From assembly GCA_018902795.1 (NCBI GenBank), contig JAHIQD010000002.1, positions 310,001-374,000 of the forward strand: a DNA stretch of 64,000 bases, read 5' to 3'. This document shows, piece after piece, positions 46,287 to 55,686 of the stretch (position 1 is the stretch's first letter; every line of letters begins with the position of its first letter). The position numbers were made by a program, and so were the translations under genes. The DNA comes from Bacteroidota bacterium. GTDB taxonomy: Bacteria > Bacteroidota > Bacteroidia > Flavobacteriales > Weeksellaceae. The notes under the pieces were generated by a model, which was not told where the DNA came from, made no database searches, and worked only from the letters and a program-made list of their open reading frames with translations.

Positions 46287-49286
46287 ATGAAGAAACTAAC
46301 AACAAGCGTTTTAGCAGTAGTTTTGACTTCGTCGTTTGCCTTGGTGAATGCGCAAAAGAGGGACACAGTTAAAACTCAAAACATTGACGAGGTAATTGTT
46401 ACCGGAGCTTTGGGAATTAAAAAAACAGCTGACGCGGTAACATCAGCGCAACAGGTAGTATCTGCTGATCAACTGAATCAGGCTAGCAACCCTAATGCTG
46501 TCCAGGCCCTAACTGGTAAAGTAGCGGGTTTAACCATTAACCAAAACAATAGTTCAGTAAACGACAACAACTCAATTCAGTTGAGAGGTATTAGAAGTAT
46601 TTCCGGAAACAACAGTGCGCTAATTGTTATCGACAACGTAATTTCTACTGCAACAGTTTTGCAGGGTTTACCTCCTGATCTAATCGAATCCATAAATGTT
46701 ATTAAGGGTGCGCAGGGTGCAGCGCTTTATGGATCGGACGGGGTTAACGGGGTAGTAATCGTTAGTACAAAAAGAGGAGCAAAAAACAGATTATCTGTTT
46801 CATACGACGGTTCTGTAGATTTTGAGTCTGTTGCGTTTGTACCTAAAAGACAAATGAAATACGGACAAGGATGGGATGATGCCCGCGATCAGTTTGAAAA
46901 CGGTGCATGGGGTCCTGCCTTCAATGGGGAATTAACCGCTTATGGCGTTCCTTTATATGATTACAATGGTGACGGAACCATCAATACAAACGGGATAGGA
47001 TGGACCGGCTCAGCATCTACCACTAGTGGCGACAACCCGGCAGCTATTATAGCTCCTTATATAGCCCGACCTAACGAGATTAAGAACTTCTTTAATACAG
47101 GCTCAATTAGGAGTCACAGCTTAACGCTAAATGCAGGAAGCGAAGGCAAGTATGCGTTGGTTAGTTTAAACAACACTCAAAGAGAATTTATCCTTGAAGG
47201 AGATAAGTCAAACAAAACTTCATTTTTATTTAAGGGAGGTGCAAAGGTAAATAATTTCAGTTTTGACGGGGGAATTAACTATATACGCACCGATTTTAGT
47301 CAAAATACTACAATGTATGATGACGATGGTAACGGTTCTCTTTACTGGGCATTACTTCAATCCGCTCCGGATATACCGGTTACAGCTTATGCGAATAACT
47401 CATGGGATAACGCATATACCTACAACATCTATTACATGAACCCATATTGGAAAATCAAACACGCCAGACAGGACTTCAGCAGGGACTTCTACAGCGGTAA
47501 TTTTGGTGTAGGCTATGAATTTAGCAAGCATATCAACGTCCGCTACACCGGAAACATCCAAGGTTCCTTTTCAAGTTCACAAAGTCATAGAGATGCATGG
47601 GATAAACCGACATTTAGTGGAGCAGCAGCAACATCCATTAAAAATGTTACCTCTTCTCTAAAATTGAGTGATACAAAAGCCCTCGATTACTATGGAGACT
47701 TACTAGTAAATTTTGATTATGACCTGAGTACTGATGTCAACGCAAAACTAAACTTAGGACACAACTATCAAGAACACAGATACCAAGTAACTGAAAATGG
47801 AGGAGCCAACTTAGCTTACCCGGGTATTTACACCATGGCCAATGTTACACAGCCGCTTTCCAGCGCATCCACAAACCTTGAAAACGGGACCTTCCGAAAG
47901 AATTCACACTCGCTATTCGCTAATCTGGATCTTGCATACAGAGATTATTTATTCCTAAACGCAACCGCTAGAAACGAATTCGTTTCACAGTTGCCGAAAG
48001 AAAATAATTCCTATTTCTATCCTTCAGTCGGAGTTTCATTTATTCCTACGAAAGCGTTTGCAATAGGTGGATCAACCTTGAACTACGCGAAAATTTCTGC
48101 CAACTGGAGTAGAGTTGGCAACTCATCAACAATTGGATGGTACGATACTAACCGTACCGCAGAAATCGCAACTGGATTCCCTTTTAATGGTGTAAGTTCA
48201 TTCAGAAATGGTATGGTCCAAACGGACCCAAATATTAAACCTGAATTCGTTACGACTAGCGAAGTTAATCTCGATTTAGGGTTTTTAAATGACCGCGTTA
48301 AACTCGGTGGATCTGTATACCAACAGGACACTAAAGACTTGATTACAAGACAGACCGCGTCAGGAACATCAGGCATTAACACAAAGGTGATAAATATTGC
48401 AAAAATGCAGTCAAAAGGAGCGGAAATCAACCTCGGTCTTGTTCCTTTTAAAACTCCTGACTTCAAATGGGAAATCAATGCGGGATATTCTTACAATGAA
48501 TCAATTGTGCAGGAAGTTATGCCTGGAGTTGATGAAATAGCATTAGTTCAAGCTGGTGCGTGGGGTATTTATGCACAGAAAGGCTCTGTATTCCCATTGA
48601 TTAAAGTTTCAAAGATGCAACGCGACAATCAAGGTAGAATTATCATTAATGCTGCTAACGGGAATCCACTAATTACTTCCACATTAGAAAATGCAGGAAG
48701 CGCCGTTCCAAAAAGCATTTATAACTTCAGCACCGGAATTTCTTACAAAGGTTTCAGACTTGGTGCTGTAGCAGATTACAGGTATGGTTCCAAAGTTATT
48801 GCTGACGTCAAAGCCGGTTTAGCTTTCAACGGATCACTATATGATTCTGGAGAAGTAGTAAGAGAGGAAGGAGGATTTATAATGCCAAATTCTGTAATTT
48901 CAGATGGAAATGGAGGTTATACGCCAAATACAACCATTAAAACTGGAGGTAACTCTTATGGATCTGTCCTAACATATTTTAGTTCATTATACAGTACAAT
49001 TGGGGAAAATCTTTTAGTAGATGGTCAAGCTTTTAAGCTTAGAGAGGTTTCTTTAGCATATACATTACCAAAAGATATGATGCGTGCTTACGGATTACAA
49101 GAAATCACTGTGGGATTACATGCCCGAAATCCTTTTCAGAAATTTGCAGATAACAATCTGAATTACGTAGATCCTGAGTCAAGCTACTATTCGTCCAGTG
49201 CAAATCCTAATGCCAGAGGTGTCGCAAATCGTGGGCAGTTGCCTAGTACGAAAGTTTATGGGTTCTCACTAAACCTGAAATTCTAA
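46287..49286 (+). CDS. SusC/RagA TonB-dependent outer-membrane protein 1
   Basis: The 999-aa TonB-dependent transporter imports bound nutrients across the outer membrane. Residues 1-22 are a signal peptide; IDEVIVTG near 33-40 is a TonB box; the plug follows (LIVIDNVIST, then IESINVIKGAQGAALYGSDGVNGVV), then a 22-strand barrel ending FSLNLKF. There is no carboxypeptidase-like regulatory domain before the plug, which many SusC proteins carry. The first 21 codon bases and 21 leader bases are identical to those of the second susC. It is followed 21 bp later by its susD partner. The ligand is unknown. Confidence 0.92.
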   Translation: MKKLTTSVLAVVLTSSFALVNAQKRDTVKTQNIDEVIVTGALGIKKTADAVTSAQQVVSADQLNQASNPNAVQALTGKVAGLTINQNNSSVNDNNSIQLRGIRSISGNNSALIVIDNVISTATVLQGLPPDLIESINVIKGAQGAALYGSDGVNGVVIVSTKRGAKNRLSVSYDGSVDFESVAFVPKRQMKYGQGWDDARDQFENGAWGPAFNGELTAYGVPLYDYNGDGTINTNGIGWTGSASTTSGDNPAAIIAPYIARPNEIKNFFNTGSIRSHSLTLNAGSEGKYALVSLNNTQREFILEGDKSNKTSFLFKGGAKVNNFSFDGGINYIRTDFSQNTTMYDDDGNGSLYWALLQSAPDIPVTAYANNSWDNAYTYNIYYMNPYWKIKHARQDFSRDFYSGNFGVGYEFSKHINVRYTGNIQGSFSSSQSHRDAWDKPTFSGAAATSIKNVTSSLKLSDTKALDYYGDLLVNFDYDLSTDVNAKLNLGHNYQEHRYQVTENGGANLAYPGIYTMANVTQPLSSASTNLENGTFRKNSHSLFANLDLAYRDYLFLNATARNEFVSQLPKENNSYFYPSVGVSFIPTKAFAIGGSTLNYAKISANWSRVGNSSTIGWYDTNRTAEIATGFPFNGVSSFRNGMVQTDPNIKPEFVTTSEVNLDLGFLNDRVKLGGSVYQQDTKDLITRQTASGTSGINTKVINIAKMQSKGAEINLGLVPFKTPDFKWEINAGYSYNESIVQEVMPGVDEIALVQAGAWGIYAQKGSVFPLIKVSKMQRDNQGRIIINAANGNPLITSTLENAGSAVPKSIYNFSTGISYKGFRLGAVADYRYGSKVIADVKAGLAFNGSLYDSGEVVREEGGFIMPNSVISDGNGGYTPNTTIKTGGNSYGSVLTYFSSLYSTIGENLLVDGQAFKLREVSLAYTLPKDMMRAYGLQEITVGLHARNPFQKFADNNLNYVDPESSYYSSSANPNARGVANRGQLPSTKVYGFSLNLKF

Positions 49287-49307
49287 TTTAATTAACTAAT
49301 TTTTATT

Positions 49308-50918
49308 ATGAAAAAGTATATTTTATTATCACTAGTGGGTCTCGCAGTAGTCTCATGTAGATTGGATGATAATTTGAATCCAAATAAAGTCTTGGCTGAA
49401 AATTTAACACCAAGTAATAGACTCGCAGGAGCATCTACAACTGCTTATGCGGTTCAAGCCGGAACAATGAACGCTTTAGGAAATGCATGGATGAATACAT
49501 GGTCTGGGAATTTTGCACAGTTTGGAAACCCTTTTACTGTGGAATCTAACCTAGAGTTTTCTACAACATACCGTCAAACTTTGTTCACAGATATGTACAA
49601 AGCTGTGACTAGATTCCAGAGAATCATTGATGCAGGAGCAACTGCGCCAAACTACGTAGCAATTGCAAAAATTCAGAAAGCTTTCTACATGCAATATATT
49701 GTAGATCTTTATGGAGACGTTCCCTATTCTGAAGCATTTAAAGAACTTGAGAATGTAACTCCCAAATACGATGACGATGTGAATATTTATAAAGGCTTAG
49801 TTGATGAACTTTTAGAAGCAAAAACTTTATTGGCATCAAATTCTGCCATACCTGCATATAAAGTTGACGCTACGTCCGATCCCATCTTCAAAGGCAACCT
49901 TACTAAATGGACACAGTTTGGTAATACCGTACTATTAAAATTTGCAATTCACCTGTCGAACACGACAAATGCGGATGGTATCGCGCTTAGAAATAAAATC
50001 ATTACAGCTTTAGCCGGTGCCACTTATCTGACAGAAGATGTAACCATTAACCCTGGTTATAGCAACGCATCTACTGATACACAGAACCCGCTTTATAGTA
50101 ACTTTGGCCTTTTTACATCCGCTGGTGGTGAAAACACTAACGGATATAGATTGATGACCGCTTCTGATCATGCTATCAAATCTTTACAAGGTGACGCCTC
50201 AAAACCAACAAGTGGCGTAAATGATCCAAGAATCCAATATCTCTTTACTACTGGTAAAATGTATAATAACACTTCTGCCGGCGGAGCTGTAGGATATTAT
50301 GGCTTTCCCCAAGGTTATACCAATGACAATTACAAAGTTTTTATGGGTTATCCAATCACTGCTTTGAAACCAACGAACGGAAATTTTTCTTTTCTGGGCG
50401 GTACTTTTGCAACACAAGCTGGCGGTTTAGCGCCAGGCTATCTTATGCTGAAGTCTGAAAGCGAATTCCTACAGTCGGAAGCTGCCTTAAGAGGCTATGC
50501 TGGATTTTCAGGCGATCAGCTTCATTTTGAAACAGGTATTAAGGATTCTTTTGCATTTGACTTTAAAAATGGTGGTCTAACTGCTGCCGACTCAGTGACC
50601 CCTGCTAATAATTACATCACCGCCATAGCAGGAAACACAAAAGCAGGTTGGACAGGAACTACTCAAGACAAAATTGCTGCGATACAATATCAAAGATGGG
50701 TAGCTCTTATCAACTATAACGGTATTGAATCTTATATAAATTATTTAAGAACCGGATATCCGGAAACTCCGTTGGCAAGAACTACGGTAAGGACAAATAA
50801 ACCTTGGAGACTTCTTTACCCAGCATCCGAGTATTCGTCTAACACCGCTAATGTTCCAAATGTGACCTTAGCCCAGGTGTTCGTAAAAAATGAATTTACA
50901 CCATTCATATATAAATAG
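49308..50918 (+). CDS. SusD/RagB-like nutrient-binding lipoprotein 1
   Basis: The 536-aa surface lipoprotein caps the SusC barrel and captures the ligand. It has a lipoprotein signal (VVSC, Cys17) and the SusD-like group 2 pattern: AIAKIQKAFYMQYIVDLYGDVPYSEAF, a helical TPR-like scaffold, then KSESEFLQSEAALRG and QYQRWVALINYNGIESYINYLRTGYP near the end. It forms an operon with the preceding susC and ends at a TTCG-loop terminator. The substrate is unknown; no sugar enzymes are next to it. Confidence 0.9.
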   Translation: MKKYILLSLVGLAVVSCRLDDNLNPNKVLAENLTPSNRLAGASTTAYAVQAGTMNALGNAWMNTWSGNFAQFGNPFTVESNLEFSTTYRQTLFTDMYKAVTRFQRIIDAGATAPNYVAIAKIQKAFYMQYIVDLYGDVPYSEAFKELENVTPKYDDDVNIYKGLVDELLEAKTLLASNSAIPAYKVDATSDPIFKGNLTKWTQFGNTVLLKFAIHLSNTTNADGIALRNKIITALAGATYLTEDVTINPGYSNASTDTQNPLYSNFGLFTSAGGENTNGYRLMTASDHAIKSLQGDASKPTSGVNDPRIQYLFTTGKMYNNTSAGGAVGYYGFPQGYTNDNYKVFMGYPITALKPTNGNFSFLGGTFATQAGGLAPGYLMLKSESEFLQSEAALRGYAGFSGDQLHFETGIKDSFAFDFKNGGLTAADSVTPANNYITAIAGNTKAGWTGTTQDKIAAIQYQRWVALINYNGIESYINYLRTGYPETPLARTTVRTNKPWRLLYPASEYSSNTANVPNVTLAQVFVKNEFTPFIYK

Positions 50919-50946
50919 CATAAAACCTATTTAGTACATTCAAATT

Positions 50947-50973
50947 AAACCACTCTTCGGAGTGGTTTTTTCT
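50947..50973 (+). terminator. Terminator of the first susCD operon
   Basis: AAACCACTC pairs with GAGTGGTTT around a TTCG tetraloop, followed by T. The same hairpin recurs at 55629-55654. Confidence 0.9.
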
Positions 50974-51005
50974 TATACGATTAAGACAATTTTAACGATT
51001 TTTCT

Positions 51006-51035
51006 TTTGTATGTTAAATTTCTTTCACATATTTG
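51006..51035 (+). promoter_or_regulatory. Promoter of the second susC
   Basis: TTTG at 51006-51009 (-33) and CATATTTG at 51028-51035 (-7) are 18 bp apart. The leader is 42-bp identical with that of the first susC from 51038 on. Confidence 0.55.
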
Positions 51036-51058
51036 TAAATGAAAAAATTTAATTTGAT

Positions 51059-53983
51059 ATGAAGAAACTAACAACAAGCATTTTAGCAGTAGTTTTGACT
51101 TCGTCATTCGCTTTAGTGAATGCACAAAAAGTTGACACTGCGAGAACGCAGGATATCGAGGGCGTGGTTGTAACGGCTTTAGGTATTAAAAGAGAGAAAA
51201 AATCTTTAGGTTATGCTACTCAAGAAATTAGTGGTGAAACAATTTCCGACGCAGGGCAGAACAACGCAGTAAGTGCATTGTCAGGAAACGTTGCAGGTGT
51301 ACAAGTAACAGCACCATCTACGTTAGGTGGCTCTACAAGGATAACCATGAGAGGTATAAGTTCCATCACAGGAGAAAACAGACCTTTAATTATTGTAGAT
51401 GGCGTTCCTTTGGATAACAGCAACATCAATTCCACAGACACCCAACGTGGTGCAGGTGGGCTTGATTATGGTGATGCTTCCTTTGACTTGAATCCGGATG
51501 ACATTGAAAATGTAACAGTACTAAAAGGTGGCCCTGCCGCTGCATTGTATGGTTCAAGAGCTGCTAACGGTGTAATCATTTACACCACAAAATCTGCCAA
51601 GAAAGGAAGAACAACTATCGATTTCAACTCTGGAATCTCTTTTGAAGAAGTTTCTATTATGCCGAACCTACAAAATCAATATGGTGGAGGCAGTGGAGAT
51701 TTTGAGAAGGTAACCATTGAGGGGAAAGAATACAATGTTCCTTTTTACGCATATGATGAAAGCTGGGGACCTAAATATGATTCTAATCTGATGTATTTGC
51801 CGTGGTATGCTTTCGACAAAGAATACCTTCCAAACGAATATTTAAAAGCAGTTCCATGGGTTGCCCCAAAACATGGCGTGAAAGACTTCTTTGATAAAGG
51901 CATGACATTGACAAACAATGTTGCATTCTCAAAATCATTTGGTGATACCAATGTAAGAGTTTCTTATACGAATACCAATATCCACGGAATTGTACCTACC
52001 TCTAAAATTGATAAAAACAACCTTTCCGTAAATTTGAACAGCAAACTGTCCGAAAAACTGGAAATTGAATCTGTAGTAAACTATGTTCAGACTGCGGCCT
52101 TCAACAGACCGGAAGTTGGTTACGGAGACAACTCCTTCGGGGAAAAGTTCTTTCAATGGGGCCAAAGACAGCTCGATTACTCCCTGTTAGAAGCTTATTA
52201 CCTGAGACCAGACGGTACCCAAAGATCGTGGAACAGAAACTCTTGGGATGATGGAACACCGGCGTACCATGACAACCCATATTGGACTATTTATAAAAAC
52301 ACCAATGATGATACGAGACAAAGGTTCTTTGGAAATGCAGGTTTGACGTATCACTTCAACAAGAATTTTTATACAGTATTCAAGGTTTATGGCGATGTAT
52401 ACAGCCAACGTAACCAAACCAGAACTGCTGTAGGATCTGTTGCCACATCTGGCTACGATCTTTATCAGAGAAGCCAGTCTGAATACAACTACGAGGGAAG
52501 ATTACATTTTGATAAAAATTTCGGCGATTTTAGTTTGAATTCGTTTATTGGGGCAAACAGAAGAGAGTCAAAAACTGATATCATCCACTCTTATACCGTA
52601 GGTGGGCTCATCATTCCTGATCTTTACAACTTGAACAACGGGTGGTCTGATTCCAAAACTGAAAACTCATTCTCGCAAAGAAGAGTAAACAGTGCATTCG
52701 GATATGTTTCTTTGGGGTATAAGGATTTCATCTTTGTAGAAGGTACTGGAAGGAATGACTGGTTTTCTACAGTAAACAACTCTATCTTCTATCCATCAGT
52801 TACAGGTAGCTTCGTATTCTCTAAATTAGTGAATGCAGACTGGTTAAGTTTTGCCAAACTGAGATTAGGTTGGGCTAATGTGGGTAACGACACCGGACCA
52901 TACAGGTTGAGAACCTATGTAAACATCAACAGTCCGTTCTATGGAAATCCACAATATGATTTACCTAATACACTGAACAACGAAAATCTTAAACCTGAGC
53001 TTAAAACAACTTCTGAGATCGGTATGCAGGTGGACTTGTTCAAAAACAGAGCGGGATTTGATGTTACTTATTATGATTCCAAATCAAAAGACTTGATTAT
53101 TCCTCTACAGGTAGACGCAGCTACCGGTTACTCATTTAACTATGTAAACGCTGGTTTAATGACCAATAAAGGTATTGAAGCTTCAGTTTATGTTAAACCG
53201 TTTAAAACTGAAAATTTCAGCTGGGATCTGAACTTGAATTTCTCTAAAAATAAAAACGTTGTTGAAGAATTGGTACCTGGTGCAGATACATACCAATATA
53301 CAATCGCTCCGTTTAGAGCGCAGTTGATGGCTGTAAAAGGTATGGCTTACGGGCAAATCTACGGCACTGATTTTACTTACGATGCTAACGGAAACAAAAT
53401 TGTTAGTGCAGGAGGTACTTATGTGCCAAGTGAAATTAAGAGTTTAGGCTCAGTGCTTCCGGATTATAACATGGGGCTTAGAAACACATTCAAATACAAA
53501 TCACTAAGTCTGTCATTCCTTATTGACATGCAGAAAGGTGGCAAGTATTTCTCAACAACACACATGTGGGGAATGTACTCCGGTATGCTAGAGGAAAGTG
53601 CTCTTGGAGGAAACCGCGAAGCAGGATACATCATTCCTGGCGTACTTGCAAACGGTACTCCGAATACCAAAGTATTGGATGCTGAAACTTGGGGAAGCAC
53701 TTACTATAACACTGTGGATGCCCAAAACGTATTTGATGCAAGCTATTTCAAACTGAGAGATCTTACGTTAGCATATGATTTACCTAAGACTTGGCTTACA
53801 AACACAGGTTTAACAGGTTTAAGGATATCAGCATTTGGTAGAAATCTCTTAGCATGGGGGCTTGACTGGAAAGGAATGGATCCTGAAAACGTATCATACG
53901 GTTCCGGTAACATCCAAGGTTTAGAAGGGGGATCATTGCCTTCTACAAGAACATACGGTGTAAATGTGAATTTTAAATTCTAA
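51059..53983 (+). CDS. SusC/RagA TonB-dependent outer-membrane protein 2
   Basis: This 974-aa paralog of the first SusC has nearly the same signal peptide. DIEGVVVTALGIKREKKSLG is the SusC signature after the TonB box; the plug carries LIIVDGVPLDNSN and DIENVTVLKGGPAAALYGSRAANGVI. The barrel ends GVNVNFKF. As in the first copy, no regulatory domain precedes the plug. Beyond the signal peptide the two proteins diverge strongly, so they probably take up different ligands. Its stop codon overlaps the open frame of the next susD. Confidence 0.93.
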   Translation: MKKLTTSILAVVLTSSFALVNAQKVDTARTQDIEGVVVTALGIKREKKSLGYATQEISGETISDAGQNNAVSALSGNVAGVQVTAPSTLGGSTRITMRGISSITGENRPLIIVDGVPLDNSNINSTDTQRGAGGLDYGDASFDLNPDDIENVTVLKGGPAAALYGSRAANGVIIYTTKSAKKGRTTIDFNSGISFEEVSIMPNLQNQYGGGSGDFEKVTIEGKEYNVPFYAYDESWGPKYDSNLMYLPWYAFDKEYLPNEYLKAVPWVAPKHGVKDFFDKGMTLTNNVAFSKSFGDTNVRVSYTNTNIHGIVPTSKIDKNNLSVNLNSKLSEKLEIESVVNYVQTAAFNRPEVGYGDNSFGEKFFQWGQRQLDYSLLEAYYLRPDGTQRSWNRNSWDDGTPAYHDNPYWTIYKNTNDDTRQRFFGNAGLTYHFNKNFYTVFKVYGDVYSQRNQTRTAVGSVATSGYDLYQRSQSEYNYEGRLHFDKNFGDFSLNSFIGANRRESKTDIIHSYTVGGLIIPDLYNLNNGWSDSKTENSFSQRRVNSAFGYVSLGYKDFIFVEGTGRNDWFSTVNNSIFYPSVTGSFVFSKLVNADWLSFAKLRLGWANVGNDTGPYRLRTYVNINSPFYGNPQYDLPNTLNNENLKPELKTTSEIGMQVDLFKNRAGFDVTYYDSKSKDLIIPLQVDAATGYSFNYVNAGLMTNKGIEASVYVKPFKTENFSWDLNLNFSKNKNVVEELVPGADTYQYTIAPFRAQLMAVKGMAYGQIYGTDFTYDANGNKIVSAGGTYVPSEIKSLGSVLPDYNMGLRNTFKYKSLSLSFLIDMQKGGKYFSTTHMWGMYSGMLEESALGGNREAGYIIPGVLANGTPNTKVLDAETWGSTYYNTVDAQNVFDASYFKLRDLTLAYDLPKTWLTNTGLTGLRISAFGRNLLAWGLDWKGMDPENVSYGSGNIQGLEGGSLPSTRTYGVNVNFKF

Positions 53984-54006
53984 TGATAATTATAAAAAAA
54001 ATCAAA

Positions 54007-55605
54007 ATGATAAATAAATCATTAAAAATAGGAAAATACCTCTTATTTGCTGTTATCGCCAGTGCTAGTATGACTAGCTGCAGACAGGATTTGGAGAAGA
54101 TTAATACCAATCCGAACTCAACAGATAAGCCAACTTCTTTCGGATTATTCAATTATGCTAACAAAGCATTTATGGATAACACCAGAGACGGCTTTACCTC
54201 GGGAAGGATGACTTTGCCTTGGGTGCAGTACTCCGCACAAAGAAACTATACAGAAGAAGACAAGTATCAATACAGATTGTCTGTAGCGAACAGCATGTGG
54301 ACCAACCTCTATGCGTACGCCATGGACTACAAAAAAATTATTGAACTTAATACTGATCCTTCTACAGCAACACAGCAAAGCAACTACGGTCCAAATGCAA
54401 ATCAAATTGCTGCTGCAAGAATTATGTTGGCTAATATTTTCATTACTCTTACTGATTCGTTTGGTGACGTTCCTTATTATTCCTATGGAACTGTCGATCC
54501 AGATTTTCAGGCACTTGACCCAAAGAACATTACCCCAAAGTTTGCTTCTCAGGCAAAAATCTATGCAGATATCTTAAAAGAACTGAAGGCTGCTTCAGAT
54601 ATGATTAAGACAGACCAAGTTGTTTTTACTAACGGAGATGTTCTGTTTGGAGACGGTGTAAAACTTAAAAGATTTGCAAACTCTTTGAGATTAAGATTGG
54701 GAGTAAGAGTAAAAGGTGTTGTGCCGGGTGCTGATGTAGCTATTCAGGAGGCAATTGCCAGTGGCGTAATGCAGTCTAATGACGATACAGTAGGTCTTAC
54801 TTATGAGAATACAGATAATAACCCATCGCCAATGTGGACAGCCAACCTCACAAGAAATGATTTTGCTATCAACAAAACTTTGGTCGAATTGTTAAAAGGT
54901 AACAAGGGTCCATTTGGTAAAACAGATCCAAGACTGTTCCAGTGGGCAGCACCTCTTGGGGTAACACAAAATCAGGTAAAAGCGGGCTCTTATGAAGAAT
55001 CTACTGATCCGGCAGATTATGCTGGTATGCCTTATGGAGTTCCAACTAATGGTATCGCAGCTAACCAATCTGCAATAGGTAGATCATCATTATTTAGCAA
55101 AAATATAGTTAAGAAAAACTATACTGAAGTTTATATGGAATATGCAGAGGTCGAATTCCTTCTAAGTGAAGTAAATGGCTGGTCTCAAACAAATTACGAA
55201 AAAGGAGTAAAAGCTTCCATGGAAAGATGGGGTGTTCCTGCTGCTGACATCACTGCATATCTGTTAGGTTTAGCGCCGGCTTCAAAAGAAACTGTCTTGA
55301 CGCAGAAGTACCTTGCATTATTCGGGCAGCCTTATGAAGCATGGTCTGAATACAGAAGAACAGGTTATCCGAAAACTTTATTGTTACCTGGGCAGACAGG
55401 AAGCTATAACACGCCTGTTACCGTAGGAGGGGTTACTTCTACTACTTATACATTTAATTCTTTAATAACCGGATTAACGGATCTTCCTACAAGGTTCTTT
55501 TACCCAACCCAAGTACAAACTTTGAATAAGGCAAACTGGGAAGCAGCATCTACCGCTATTGGCGGAGACAAGATGAGCAGTAAGCTTATTTGGGATAAAA
55601 ACTAA
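54007..55605 (+). CDS. SusD/RagB-like nutrient-binding lipoprotein 2
   Basis: This is a 532-aa surface lipoprotein paired with the second SusC. MINKSLKIGKYLLFAVIASA leads to the lipobox MTSC. Group 2 SusD blocks follow: IAAARIMLANIFITLTDSFGDVPYYSYG, VYMEYAEVEFLLSEVNGW and KYLALFGQPYEAWSEYRRTGYP. I chose ATG 54007, since it starts the signal peptide; the frame is open from ATG 53983, which overlaps the susC stop by one base and may allow coupled re-initiation. The ligand is unknown. Confidence 0.9.
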   Translation: MINKSLKIGKYLLFAVIASASMTSCRQDLEKINTNPNSTDKPTSFGLFNYANKAFMDNTRDGFTSGRMTLPWVQYSAQRNYTEEDKYQYRLSVANSMWTNLYAYAMDYKKIIELNTDPSTATQQSNYGPNANQIAAARIMLANIFITLTDSFGDVPYYSYGTVDPDFQALDPKNITPKFASQAKIYADILKELKAASDMIKTDQVVFTNGDVLFGDGVKLKRFANSLRLRLGVRVKGVVPGADVAIQEAIASGVMQSNDDTVGLTYENTDNNPSPMWTANLTRNDFAINKTLVELLKGNKGPFGKTDPRLFQWAAPLGVTQNQVKAGSYEESTDPADYAGMPYGVPTNGIAANQSAIGRSSLFSKNIVKKNYTEVYMEYAEVEFLLSEVNGWSQTNYEKGVKASMERWGVPAADITAYLLGLAPASKETVLTQKYLALFGQPYEAWSEYRRTGYPKTLLLPGQTGSYNTPVTVGGVTSTTYTFNSLITGLTDLPTRFFYPTQVQTLNKANWEAASTAIGGDKMSSKLIWDKN

Positions 55606-55628
55606 TTCAAATTAGTTGATGATATTCT

Positions 55629-55654
55629 AAACCACTCTTCGGAGTGGTTTTTTT
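55629..55654 (+). terminator. Terminator of the second susCD operon
   Basis: AAACCACTC pairs with GAGTGGTTT around TTCG, then T. It is identical in stem and loop to the terminator at 50947. Confidence 0.9.
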
Positions 55655-55661
55655 ATTTCCG

Positions 55662-55669
55662 TATATTTG
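55662..55669 (+). promoter_or_regulatory. -7 promoter element of argS
   Basis: TATATTTG matches TAnnTTTG and lies 17 bp before the argS ATG. Confidence 0.5.
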
Positions 55670-55686
55670 TACTTCAAAATTTTACC

